Program-made: the position numbers and the translations under genes
Notes under the pieces: generated by a model
Databases searched by the model: none
Told to the model about the DNA's origin: nothing
The model's input: only the letters and a program-made list of their open reading frames with translations
Shown: piece by piece, positions 16,903 to 25,355 of the stretch
Layout: every line of letters starts with the position of its first letter
Position numbering within the stretch: position 1 is the stretch's first letter
NCBI RefSeq assembly: GCF_015461805.1
Contig: NZ_JACVZE010000001.1
Location: 372,001 to 436,000 of the forward strand
Source: Pseudomonas pisciculturae
GTDB lineage: Bacteria > Pseudomonadota > Gammaproteobacteria > Pseudomonadales > Pseudomonadaceae
Direction: 5' to 3'
Length of the DNA: 64,000 bases

Positions 16903-17850
16903 ATGACCCGCCACCTTCATGGCCAGACCTACGTCTGGTTGCACGTTTTCTCCTGCGCCGCGCGGCATTTGTCGTTTACCCGCTGCGCTGAAGAACTGCA
17001 CATCACGCCGGGGGCGGTGAGCCAGCAGATTCGCCAACTGGAGGAGCGCCTGGGTTTTCGTTTGTTTCATCGGCGCGCGCGGGGCGTGGAGCTAAGTGCA
17101 GAAGGGCAGCGACTGGCAGCGACGGTAGGGGAGGCTTACGGCAGCATCGATGCCGAATTGCAGCGGCTGGATGCGGGGATGATCAGCGGCACGTTACGCC
17201 TGCGTTCTATCCCTTCGTTTCTCGGCAAATGGCTGACGCCACGATTGCCGCGCTTGCAGCAACGTTTCCCGGATATTCAACTGCGCATGGTCGCCGAAGA
17301 CAGCAGCATCGCGTTGCATGAGGGTGACTTCGACCTGGCCATCGACCTGAACGATGGCAGCTACCCCGGCCTGTTATCCACAGCCCTGTTGGATGAGCAA
17401 ATTTTCCCGGTGTGCGCCCCGAGCCTGCTGCGCGGTCGCCCGCCGTTGCATGGCCCGGCCGATCTGGTGCATTTTCCGCTGCTACACGACATTACCGCCT
17501 GGCGTGGGAGTTATGAGTACGCCGAGTGGGAGTTTTACCTGAATGCCATCGGCTATCACGAAGCCGACGTACGCCGTGGTCACACGTTCAACCGCAACCA
17601 CTTGACCATCGAAGCGGCCATCGCCGGGATGGGCGTGGCCATTGCTCGGCGTACCTTGCTCAATGATGAGCTGGAGCGCGGCACCTTGATCGTGCCGTTT
17701 GGCCTGGCTGTGCCCAATCACAAACGCTACGTGCTGCTGTACGCGCCAGGCGCGCTGAGCCATCCGGGCGTGCGGGCGGTGCATGATTGGCTGGTGGAAG
17801 AAGCAGAGATTTTTCGCGGATTGCACCCGTTGGGAGAGGGGCAATTATGA
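16903..17850 (+). CDS. LysR-family regulator (GcvA-like) divergent from sdaA
   Basis: 315 residues from MTRHLHGQTYVWL (16903); an open extension to 16804 lies in the promoter region. The N-terminal winged helix is clear (LHVFSCAARHLSFTRCAEELHITPGAVSQQIRQLEERLGFRLFHR), of the GcvA type with PGAVSQQI. The effector domain begins near residue 95 (GTLRLRSIPSFLGKWLTPRLPRLQQRFPDI). The 137-base divergent region suggests control of sdaA-sdaC in answer to serine or a related amino acid; this is inference from position. Confidence 0.85.
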   Translation: MTRHLHGQTYVWLHVFSCAARHLSFTRCAEELHITPGAVSQQIRQLEERLGFRLFHRRARGVELSAEGQRLAATVGEAYGSIDAELQRLDAGMISGTLRLRSIPSFLGKWLTPRLPRLQQRFPDIQLRMVAEDSSIALHEGDFDLAIDLNDGSYPGLLSTALLDEQIFPVCAPSLLRGRPPLHGPADLVHFPLLHDITAWRGSYEYAEWEFYLNAIGYHEADVRRGHTFNRNHLTIEAAIAGMGVAIARRTLLNDELERGTLIVPFGLAVPNHKRYVLLYAPGALSHPGVRAVHDWLVEEAEIFRGLHPLGEGQL

Positions 17851-18062
17851 AGTCGGCTGGGCGTAAGAAGATGTAACTAACTCCCCACCCTAACAGTGTT
17901 TTTGCTCGTAGTCAGACTTAATTTGTAATGTGGGATTTATCTTTTCAAAGGGGTTGAATTGTTTCTCTGACTGCTCAATTGTGTAGTCAAGAGGTCATGG
18001 TTTCACCGCATCGGTGTTGCAGTTGTGACCTCTCGCGAGCTAGCTGAAATAAGGGAAGAACT

Positions 18063-18473
18063 ATGCAAATCCAAGTCAATAGCGATAACCATATTGAAAG
18101 CAGCATCCGACTGGAGGAGTGGGTACGAACTACCATTGAGAGCACGCTCGACCGTTACGAAGAAGACCTGACCCGAGTGGAGGTCTACCTGCGGGATGAA
18201 AACGGCGACAAGCCTGGCCCGCACGATCTGAGTTGCCGCCTGGAAGCGCGGCCAAAAGGCCATCAACCGCTCTCGGTACTGCATAAAGCCGATACCCTGG
18301 AACAGGCGATCGATGGTGCAGCCACCAAGCTCGATCACGCGCTGGAGCATTTGTTTGGTCGACTGCAAGGCAAGCCACGCGCTGCCGGTAAAAGTCTGTC
18401 GGATACCAAGGTCAATGAAGATGAGCTTGAGCAGGAGTTTCTGGAAAAAGAACGCGCCGTGTTTAACAGCTGA
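18063..18473 (+). CDS. HPF/RaiA-family ribosome-associated protein
   Basis: 136 residues. The fold region MQIQVNSDNHIESSIRLEEWVRTTIESTLDRYEEDLTRVEVYLRDENGDK and the later ADTLEQAIDGAATKLDHALEHLFGR are the beta-alpha-beta-beta-beta-alpha pattern of ribosome hibernation factors, which sit in the 30S decoding site in stationary phase. The charged tail (DTKVNEDELEQEFLEKER) is short, not the long dimerisation domain. It has its own terminator. It is not the rpoN-linked hpf, so it is probably an accessory paralogue. Confidence 0.82.
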   Translation: MQIQVNSDNHIESSIRLEEWVRTTIESTLDRYEEDLTRVEVYLRDENGDKPGPHDLSCRLEARPKGHQPLSVLHKADTLEQAIDGAATKLDHALEHLFGRLQGKPRAAGKSLSDTKVNEDELEQEFLEKERAVFNS

Positions 18474-18501
18474 TAGCTGACAGTTCTTTCATCCCCTACC
18501 G

Positions 18502-18530
18502 AACGGGCCTGCATTTGCAGGCCCGTTTTC
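18502..18530 (+). terminator. Intrinsic terminator of the HPF-like gene
   Basis: ACGGGCCTGC / GCAGGCCCGT stem with an ATTT loop, followed by TTTTCGTT, 28 bases after the stop. The MFS gene converges on it. Confidence 0.85.
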
Positions 18531-18531
18531 G

Positions 18532-20043
18532 TTACTGGCCGCGTCGGAAAAAATACCCGCTCAGCACGGCCAACCCGGCAGCCCCCACGCCCGCGAAGAG
18601 CATGGCCCAGCCAGCGCCATGGCGCAGTGCCACCCGGGCGTCGTCAGCGCTCAGGCCCAATAAGTCCAACTTGCCCGCCGCGATATTTTGGCTGATGGTC
18701 GGCCAATCCATTGCCGTGCTTGCGGGCAACAGGGCGGCCAGTTGATGGCTGATCCCCAGTAGCAACACCAAACCCATCAGCGCGATGTTGAGCGCCAGGG
18801 TGATCAGTCGTGCACTCAGGTCGATGCCCGAGGCCATGCCGGCGCGGTCGGCCGAGACTGAACCGGTGGTGGTGTTGGTGGTGGGTGAGTTGGTCAAGGC
18901 GAGGCCAACCCCGGCAATCATGCAACTGAGCAGCACCAGCACGATGCTCGGTTGGGCGGTACTGTTGGTGACCGCCATGCTCAAGAACCCCGCGCCCATC
19001 AGGCCCAGGCCGAGGGGGATGATGCGTTCGGCGCCGTAGCGCAGGGCCAGGCGTTCGGCCAGCGGCGGCACCAGCAAGGTGGGCAAGGTGTAGGCAAGCA
19101 GGGCGCCGCCGGTGGTGAGGGTGTCGTAGCCCAACCCCGCCTGGAAATACAGCGGCAGGTAGATCATGAACGGCCAGAAGCTGAAATTCATGCCGACCGA
19201 ACCCATCAACGCGCCGTTGAAACGCTGGATACGAAACACTGAGAAATCGAACATCGGGTGGGCGCTGCGGCGTTCAACGTAGATGAACAGCAGCAATCCG
19301 GCCAACGACAAAGCAGCCCAGCCGAGCATGGCCGGTGTGCCGAAACCGTACTCGCTGCCCTGGGTAATGAAGTACACCAAGGCGAACACCGCCAGTGTCA
19401 GGGTGAGCATGCCGGCGATATCGAGGCGATGGCCGGCGGGGTCGCGAGACTCCTGCACGCTGATATGCAGCAGTCCCAATGTAAGCAAGGTCAGCGGCAA
19501 GTGGACGAGAAATACCCAGCGCCAGTCAGCCACCGCCAAGATCAACGCGCCGACCATCGGCCCGAACCCCAAGCCTATGCCGGCGATCACGCCCCACACC
19601 GCAAAGGCCCGCGCTCGTGCTGCCGGCTCGCGGAATTGGTGCGACAGAATCGCGAACTGACAGATCATCATCGCCCCAGCGCCAACGCCCTGTACGAAAC
19701 GTGCCGTGATCAGCGTAGAAGCATCGCTGGCCAACCCACAGGCCAGCGAAGCGAAACCGAACAGCCATAAACACAGCACCAGCATGCGCCGGCGGCCAAA
19801 GCGATCCGCCAGCGTACCGGCGGCCATCAGCACGCTGGTGCAGGCCAGGGTGTAGGCATTCATGATCCATTGGGCGTCCTGGAAGCCGGTGCCCAGTTGC
19901 TGTTCGAGGGTGGGCAGGATGACGGGCACGCTGGAGATTTCCAGCCCGAACATCAGGGCCACCAGGCAGACGGCGGTGAGGGCCAGGCCGTTTCTGGTGG
20001 TGCTTGGCGTGCTGCGGGCCGATAACGTGGCGGCGGGGGGCAT
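18532..20043 (-). CDS. MFS drug-efflux-type transporter (DHA2, 14 segments)
   Basis: 503 residues with about 14 membrane segments. Motifs of the major facilitator superfamily are visible: GTLADRFGRRRMLVLCLWLFG (motif A, about 77-97) and AVWGVIAGIGLGFGPMVGA (motif C, antiporter signature). The family exports drugs or metabolites with proton entry across the inner membrane. No membrane-fusion or outer-membrane partner is next to it. A LysR regulator diverges 104 bases away and probably controls it. Confidence 0.88.
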   Translation of the reverse strand: MPPAATLSARSTPSTTRNGLALTAVCLVALMFGLEISSVPVILPTLEQQLGTGFQDAQWIMNAYTLACTSVLMAAGTLADRFGRRRMLVLCLWLFGFASLACGLASDASTLITARFVQGVGAGAMMICQFAILSHQFREPAARARAFAVWGVIAGIGLGFGPMVGALILAVADWRWVFLVHLPLTLLTLGLLHISVQESRDPAGHRLDIAGMLTLTLAVFALVYFITQGSEYGFGTPAMLGWAALSLAGLLLFIYVERRSAHPMFDFSVFRIQRFNGALMGSVGMNFSFWPFMIYLPLYFQAGLGYDTLTTGGALLAYTLPTLLVPPLAERLALRYGAERIIPLGLGLMGAGFLSMAVTNSTAQPSIVLVLLSCMIAGVGLALTNSPTTNTTTGSVSADRAGMASGIDLSARLITLALNIALMGLVLLLGISHQLAALLPASTAMDWPTISQNIAAGKLDLLGLSADDARVALRHGAGWAMLFAGVGAAGLAVLSGYFFRRGQ

Positions 20044-20147
20044 GTGATTCTCCTGAAAGATGACGTGCCGTTATTTTCAGGGGAATTCAGCGATTTATTC
20101 GTGATAAGTTTTCCGTTAATAGGGGAATCAAGGGCGACAATCCAACC

Positions 20148-21020
20148 ATGGCCATCCCACGTTTTGACGGCGTTGAACTGTTTCTACACATTGTGGAAAG
20201 CGGCAACCTGACGGAGGCCGCCGAGCGGCTGAACCTCACGCGCTCCGCGGTCGGCAAAGGCCTGGCGCGGTTGGAGGCACGCTTGGGCACGCGCCTGTTG
20301 CAGCGCTCAACCCGACGCCAACATCTGACCGAAGATGGACAGGCATACTACGAGCATTGCCTACGCGCACTGGCAGAACTCGAAGCTGCCGAATCGGTAC
20401 TGGAAAGCGGTCGGCAACAGCCAAGGGGACGCTTGAGGGCCAGCGTGCCGTTGGCGTTCGGGCATCACTATGCGGCGCCTGCGCTGTGGGGGTTGATGGA
20501 GCGTTTTCCAGAGTTGGAGATCGAGATTTCATTCTCTGACCGCATGACCGACCTGGTGCAGGAAGGCTTCGATATCGCCGTGCGCATCGGCTCATTACCC
20601 GACACCGATCGCCTGAACGCACGCCGTCTGGGGGAGCAGGCCATGGGCCTGGCCGCATCACCGGCCTATCTGCAACGCGTGGGTCGAATTAAGTCCAGCG
20701 ATGATCTGACAGGCCATCGAGGCATTGCCTACAGAACCAACACCCCTCATCGCTCACGGATGAAATCGCCGCTGGTGCTGGACGACCTCCAGGCCGTGGC
20801 CGATGCCGCCATTGCAGGTGTTGGCCTGGCGTGGTTGCCGAGTTGGCTGATCGCCCATTACGTGCTGCGCGGTCAACTCGAAGCGGTGCTGCCGGAGTAC
20901 CGCGAACAGCCTGCGCCGATTCACGTGCTCTGGCCGACCGCACCCCATATGCCGGCCAAAACCCGCTGCGCCATCGACGCGCTGGTAGCGGCCACCCCCA
21001 GTTGCCTGGCAGGCAACTGA
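20148..21020 (+). CDS. LysR-family regulator divergent from the MFS pump
   Basis: 290 residues. Winged helix at the N-terminus: GVELFLHIVESGNLTEAAERLNLTRSAVGKGLARLEARLGTRLLQRSTR. The effector domain starts near 90 (GRLRASVPLAFGHHYAAPALWGLMERFPELEIEISFSDR) and contains EGFDIAVRIG, typical of the CrgA/YafC-like subgroup. The gene faces away from the MFS transporter and converges on fecA. Its inducer is unknown. Confidence 0.85.
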   Translation: MAIPRFDGVELFLHIVESGNLTEAAERLNLTRSAVGKGLARLEARLGTRLLQRSTRRQHLTEDGQAYYEHCLRALAELEAAESVLESGRQQPRGRLRASVPLAFGHHYAAPALWGLMERFPELEIEISFSDRMTDLVQEGFDIAVRIGSLPDTDRLNARRLGEQAMGLAASPAYLQRVGRIKSSDDLTGHRGIAYRTNTPHRSRMKSPLVLDDLQAVADAAIAGVGLAWLPSWLIAHYVLRGQLEAVLPEYREQPAPIHVLWPTAPHMPAKTRCAIDALVAATPSCLAGN

Positions 21021-21027
21021 TGTGTGG

Positions 21028-23364
21028 CTAGAACGCGATAGAGGTCTGCACGTAGACCGTACGCGGCTCACCCACGTACTTGCCTTTGTTGTTGTCATCA
21101 AACGAGCGGGTGAAGTACTGGGTGTTGAAGATGTTTTTCACACCCACCGCCACGTTCAGATCCGACAGTTGCGGGCCGAAATCGTACGCGGCGCGGCTGC
21201 TGAACAGCATGTAGCCAGGGATGCGTCCGGTGCTGCCGTCAGCACTTTCCTGCTGGGTATTGGCGTTGTCGGCGAATTGGCTGCTCTGGAAGCTGCTGTC
21301 CACATTGAGTTTCCAACGGCCTTCGGTGTAACCCACACCCATCGTGCCTTTGTGCTTGGACGAGAAGGGCACGCGGTTGCCTTTGTTTGGGCCGTCTTCG
21401 CGGATGGTGGCATCGACGTAGGCGTAGCTGGCGTACACATCAAACCCTGCCAGTGCCGGGCTCAAACCGTCGAGGGCGTAGTTGACGCTGGTTTCGATAC
21501 CTTGGTGGCGAGTCTCGCCACGGGCGATCACCGAGTCGTCGGTCTGGTTGCTTTCATATTGGTTGTCGAAGTTGATCAGGAAGGCGCCGATTTCTGCACG
21601 CAGGGTGCCGTCGTCATAGCGCGTGCCGATTTCCCAGGTGCGGGCCTTTTCCGGTTTGACTTGCCCACTGGGCACGCGCTTGGCCATCTGGCTGTACTGC
21701 ACGCTGCCGAACGAGCCTTCGGTGTTGGCGTAGAGGTTCCAGCTGTCGGTGAGGTGGTAGAGCACGTTCAATGCCGGCAACGCGGTGCTGTAGTCGCCTT
21801 TGTAATTGAGGTTGTTGATGTGGTCGGTCTGCTGCGACTTGATCATTTCGTAGCGGATGCCCGGGGTGATGGTCCACTTGCCGATATCAATCCGGTCATC
21901 AATGAAGAACGCGTTGGCTTCGGTGCTGCCACGGGTGTCACGGTCGTTCTTGCTGCCGGTGTTGGGGATTTGCTGCTCGGCCGCGATCGGCGTGGTGTAG
22001 CGCAGCTCGTGGCCGGCTTCGTTGATGTAGCGATAGCCCACGCCCACTTCGTGACTGGTATTGCCAAGGTCGAAGCCTTGGGCGAAGCGGGTTTCGAGGC
22101 CGCGCACCCAGTATTCGCGAGGTGACAGTGACAGGAAGCGGGTCTGGTCGAGGTAGCCGTTGCGCAAGGTGGTGGTGAAGAAGGTGCTCACGGTGAATTC
22201 GCGGCGGTCTTCTTCGTAGCGGTAACCGGCGTTAAACATCGTACGGCGGCCCCAGAATTTGTCGTAGGGGCGGGTGGACTGATACGGGTCAGCCTTATAG
22301 TCCGCCACGTTCAAACCCCCAGGCATATCGGCCTGGCCTTCGTAGTACTGGGCCATGGCGTTGAAGCTGTTGGCTTCGTCCAGTTGGTAGTTGCCCTTGA
22401 GAATCAGGTCGTCGATGCGCGTGTTGCTGTTTTCACGCCAGTCGCCGCCACGGGTGCCGGAGTACAAAATCGCGCCGCCCAGGCCGTTGTCGGCGGTGCC
22501 GCCGGCCAGCAGGTTGGCGGTGGTCTTGAAGCCATCGTGGCTGGAGGACGGGCTGGTTTCAGTCTGGAAACCACCTTTGACCGTGGGTGCATCCGGGATC
22601 GCCCGGGTTACGAAGTTGACCACGCCGCCGACGTTTTGCGGGCCGTAGCGCACCGCGCCGCCGCCGCGAACCACGTCCACGGCGTCCATATTGCCCATGC
22701 TGATGGGCGCAAACGACAGCTGCGGTTGGCCGTAGGGCGCGAAGGGCACCGGAATGCCGTCCATCAACACCGTGGAGCGCGACGCCAGGCGCGGGTTGAG
22801 GCCGCGAATGCCGAAGTTCAGCGCCATGTCGTGGCTGCCGGTGCCGTTGTTTTCCGGGGCGTTGACGCCGGGGATGCGGTTGAGCACATCGCGGGCCTGG
22901 GTGGCGCCCTGGCGTTCGAACTCTTCACGGCGGATCACATCACGGGCGCCGGGGTGTTCGAACACATTGGTCTGCGCGGCGTCGCCGAGCCAGTCGCCGA
23001 CCACGCTGGAGGTGCCCAACTCGATGGTCGCGGGAGCGTTGGCCGGTTGCAGGCTGTAGGCATTGTCGCCTTCGGCGCGGGCTTGCAGGCCGGTGCCTTC
23101 CAGCAGTTTTTGCAGGCCTTCGGCGGTGCTGAAATTGCCCGACAGACCACGGCTCTGCATGCCCGCAGTCACCTCGGAACCGAAGGAAATCAACACGCCG
23201 GCTTCGCGGCCAAATTGATTCAGCGCGGCTTCCAGCGACGACGGTGCGATGTGATAGGGCTTGGCGTCAGCGGCCATTGCTGCGGGCAGCACAGTAAGAC
23301 TCAGGCTGGCGCCGAGTAGGAGTTGGCGCACAGTACGGGCAAGAAACGTCGGTTGCTGGGGCAT
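21028..23364 (-). CDS. fecA: FecA-like TonB-dependent ferric dicitrate receptor
   Basis: 778 residues from MPQQPTFLART; the frame opens at 23415 but this start fits the signal peptide (cleavage near AMA, residue 31). STN domain about 35-90 (YHIAPSSLEAALNQFGREAGVLISFGSEV), plug about 125-250 (ARDVIRREEFERQGATQARDVLNRIPGVNAPENN, VDVVRGGGAVRYGPQNVGGVVNFVTR), barrel ending in VQTSIAF. The plug closely resembles FecA, which imports Fe(III)-dicitrate and signals through FecR. fecI-fecR-fecA are in order on one strand with 91 bases before fecA. Confidence 0.92.
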   Translation of the reverse strand: MPQQPTFLARTVRQLLLGASLSLTVLPAAMAADAKPYHIAPSSLEAALNQFGREAGVLISFGSEVTAGMQSRGLSGNFSTAEGLQKLLEGTGLQARAEGDNAYSLQPANAPATIELGTSSVVGDWLGDAAQTNVFEHPGARDVIRREEFERQGATQARDVLNRIPGVNAPENNGTGSHDMALNFGIRGLNPRLASRSTVLMDGIPVPFAPYGQPQLSFAPISMGNMDAVDVVRGGGAVRYGPQNVGGVVNFVTRAIPDAPTVKGGFQTETSPSSSHDGFKTTANLLAGGTADNGLGGAILYSGTRGGDWRENSNTRIDDLILKGNYQLDEANSFNAMAQYYEGQADMPGGLNVADYKADPYQSTRPYDKFWGRRTMFNAGYRYEEDRREFTVSTFFTTTLRNGYLDQTRFLSLSPREYWVRGLETRFAQGFDLGNTSHEVGVGYRYINEAGHELRYTTPIAAEQQIPNTGSKNDRDTRGSTEANAFFIDDRIDIGKWTITPGIRYEMIKSQQTDHINNLNYKGDYSTALPALNVLYHLTDSWNLYANTEGSFGSVQYSQMAKRVPSGQVKPEKARTWEIGTRYDDGTLRAEIGAFLINFDNQYESNQTDDSVIARGETRHQGIETSVNYALDGLSPALAGFDVYASYAYVDATIREDGPNKGNRVPFSSKHKGTMGVGYTEGRWKLNVDSSFQSSQFADNANTQQESADGSTGRIPGYMLFSSRAAYDFGPQLSDLNVAVGVKNIFNTQYFTRSFDDNNKGKYVGEPRTVYVQTSIAF

Positions 23365-23455
23365 GAAGAGCGGTCCTGAGAAGGAAGGATCAAGGTGGCT
23401 TTCCTTCTCTGTCACGCGAGGTGTGGAAAACGGCTCACACTTTTATCAAATGAAT

Positions 23456-24397
23456 TTAAACCCGTGCCTGCACGGTGACCCAATAGCGGGTAAAGCGCCG
23501 CACCTTGACCGGCAGGCTGACTTCCAGCAGGTCGAGAATGCGCTCGCTGTCGTCCAGTGGGTAGCTGCCCGAGATGAGCAGGTTGGCTACCTGCGGGTCG
23601 CAGTTAACCTGGCCCCGGCGATAACGGCCCAGTTCGCCGAGGAAATCTTCCAGGCGCATGTGGGCAGCCACTAGCATGCCGTCGGCCCAGGCGCCGCTGT
23701 TGGCATCAGTAGGGCGCGGGGTGTCCCAGCCCTTGCGGGTGAAGTTGACTTGGTGCGCGGCCTGCACCGTCAGCGGCAGCCCGCTGTAGGTGTTGGGCAT
23801 CACCTCGACCTGGCCGTCGAGCACTGCCAGTTGGGCGTGGTCGTTGAATTGGCGCACGTTGAACCGCGCCGTCTGGCTGGTGAGCAGGCCTTGGCCGGTC
23901 AATACGTTGAGCGGTGTGCTGCCTTTGGCGCCGGTCAGCAGTATTTCGCCTTCAAGCAGGCGGATCAGCCGCTGCTGGCCATCGAAATGCACATCCACCG
24001 CACTGCCGGTATTGAGCTGCAACTGGCTGCCATCCGCCAATTGCACCTTGCGGCGTTGGCCCACCGGGCTGCGGTAATCGGCGGTCAGTGGCGGCAGGAT
24101 ATGGTGCTGGCGCAGGCTCCACGCGGCGGCAGAACCGGCCCCCAGGATCAACAGCAGCTTGAGCGCCTGGCGACGGCTGGTGGAGGTCGGCGCGTTCAAG
24201 GCGGCGTGGGCCAGGGGCGAGGGCATGCCGCGTAGGCGTTGGTTGACGCGCTGCATGTGGTCCCAGGCACGCTGGTGTTCGCTGTGGGCATTGAGCCATT
24301 GCTGCCAGGCCGCTTGCTGGCGCGGGTTAAGTGCGCCTTGCTGCATTTGCATCAGCCAATTCACGGCTTGTTCGGCGACTTGGGTCGAGAAATTCAT
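23456..24397 (-). CDS. fecR: FecR anti-sigma / signal-transfer protein
   Basis: 313 residues. N-terminal cytoplasmic DUF4880 region (VNWLMQMQQGALNPRQQAAWQQWLNAHSEHQRAW, about 13-46), one membrane segment near 75-90 (LKLLLILGAGSAAAW), then the periplasmic FecR domain (YRSPVGQRRKVQLADGSQLQLNTGSAVDV) and the C-terminal receptor-contact part. It carries the signal from the receptor STN domain to FecI. It overlaps fecI by 4 bases, so the two are translationally coupled. Confidence 0.92.
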   Translation of the reverse strand: MNFSTQVAEQAVNWLMQMQQGALNPRQQAAWQQWLNAHSEHQRAWDHMQRVNQRLRGMPSPLAHAALNAPTSTSRRQALKLLLILGAGSAAAWSLRQHHILPPLTADYRSPVGQRRKVQLADGSQLQLNTGSAVDVHFDGQQRLIRLLEGEILLTGAKGSTPLNVLTGQGLLTSQTARFNVRQFNDHAQLAVLDGQVEVMPNTYSGLPLTVQAAHQVNFTRKGWDTPRPTDANSGAWADGMLVAAHMRLEDFLGELGRYRRGQVNCDPQVANLLISGSYPLDDSERILDLLEVSLPVKVRRFTRYWVTVQARV

Positions 24398-24882
24398 AGG
24401 GCGAAATAGCAGCGCATGGCCGCCTTGGTCAGGTGGCGTTTGACGGTGGCGATGGAGATACCCAATTGCGCGCCAATTTGCGCATAGGTGAGGCCATCGA
24501 GCTGGGCCAACAGGAACGCACGCTTGACCTGGACGGGCAGGCCATCGAGCAGTTGATCCAGCTCGACCAGGGTCTGCAGGATAATTGCGCGTTCTTCTTC
24601 TGACGGCGCCACGTGCTCAGGCATTTGTGCCAGGGCGTCGAGGTAGGCGCGTTCCAGGTCTTGGCGGCGGTAGAAGTTGAACAGCACGCGCTTGGCCACC
24701 GTGGTGAGGAAGGCGCGGGGTTCGATCAGTGTGGGTGTTTCACGGGCGGTGAGCACACGAATAAAGGTGTCTTGTGCCAGGTCTGCGGCGCTTTGCGGGC
24801 AGCCGAGCTTGCGTCGCAACCAGCCGGTGAGCCAGTGGTGATGGTCGTTGTACAGAACTTCGACGGTGTTGGACGGCTGCAA
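24394..24882 (-). CDS. fecI: FecI-type ECF sigma factor
   Basis: 162 residues of the iron-starvation ECF group. Region 2 includes LYNDHHHWLTGWLRRKLGCPQSAADLAQDTFIRVL, region 4 the helix-turn-helix VKRAFLLAQLDGLTYAQIGAQLGISIATVKRHLTKAAMRC. It should direct RNA polymerase to the fecA promoter when FecR passes on the ferric-citrate signal. Its upstream region contains two Fur-box-like sequences, the expected iron-repressed switch. Confidence 0.92.
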   Translation of the reverse strand: MQPSNTVEVLYNDHHHWLTGWLRRKLGCPQSAADLAQDTFIRVLTARETPTLIEPRAFLTTVAKRVLFNFYRRQDLERAYLDALAQMPEHVAPSEEERAIILQTLVELDQLLDGLPVQVKRAFLLAQLDGLTYAQIGAQLGISIATVKRHLTKAAMRCYFAL

Positions 24883-24916
24883 CGGGAATACTCCACACGT
24901 ATCGGCATACGTTAGA

Positions 24917-24936
24917 GAACAAGAATTGTTCGCATT
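24917..24936 (-). promoter_or_regulatory. Possible Fur site upstream of fecI
   Basis: GAACAA-GAA-TTGTTC (24917-24931) is a perfect inverted repeat; on the minus strand it reads AATGCGAACAATTCTTGTT, which has the style of pseudomonad Fur sites but a modest match. It lies 35-54 bases before the fecI ATG. Confidence 0.42.
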
Positions 24937-25002
24937 GTAGGCGGCTGGGTGGGGTTCGGCAATGCGTCAGCGCAGGTGTTTCATCTGTTCTGTTTTGCTT
25001 AT

Positions 25003-25021
25003 GAGAATATTTATCATTAAT
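25003..25021. promoter_or_regulatory. Fur box between fecI and the DUF3649 gene
   Basis: GAGAATATTTATCATTAAT; the reverse complement matches the 19-base consensus GATAATGATAATCATTATC at 14 positions by my count. It lies 32 bases before the DUF3649 start and 120 from fecI, so it can serve the plus-strand operon and perhaps both. Confidence 0.62.
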
Positions 25022-25052
25022 ATTGCTGGCTGATGAACCTGGCGCCTCCTGC

Positions 25053-25355
25053 ATGAAAAGCAAAACCTCACTTCCCGCACGTTACCGTTTGGCTGTCACT
25101 TCGCGCGTGCTCGCAGCGGTGGTCGGTGGCTACCTGATGGCCTCGCTGGCCGCCATCTGCCTGGCGTTATGGATGCCCACGTCCCGCGCCGATGCGGTGA
25201 TCACCGGGATGATGAGCTCGTTTGTGTTCTATCTGCTGGCGGTGCTCTGGTGCTTTGCCTGCCGTACGGCATGGCGTGCCTGGTTTGGCGTGATGCTGCC
25301 CAGCGCCGCGTTTGCCACCCTGGCAGGCGTAGGGCTGTGGATGGTGCGCACATGA
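25053..25355 (+). CDS. DUF3649 membrane protein of an iron-uptake operon
   Basis: 100 residues from MKSKTSLPARYRLAVTSR (25053). Three hydrophobic segments are visible (RVLAAVVGGYLMASLAAICLAL, SFVFYLLAVLWCFAC, FGVMLPSAAFATLAGVGLWMV). Such proteins precede PepSY membrane proteins in siderophore-linked operons, and their function is unknown. The stop overlaps the next ATG as ATGA. A Fur box is 32 bases upstream. Confidence 0.78.
   Translation: MKSKTSLPARYRLAVTSRVLAAVVGGYLMASLAAICLALWMPTSRADAVITGMMSSFVFYLLAVLWCFACRTAWRAWFGVMLPSAAFATLAGVGLWMVRT

Noticed and set aside
25169-25351. N-terminal extension of the PepSY protein
   Set aside because: It overlaps the DUF3649 gene in another frame; ATG 25352 with ATGA coupling fits family starts.
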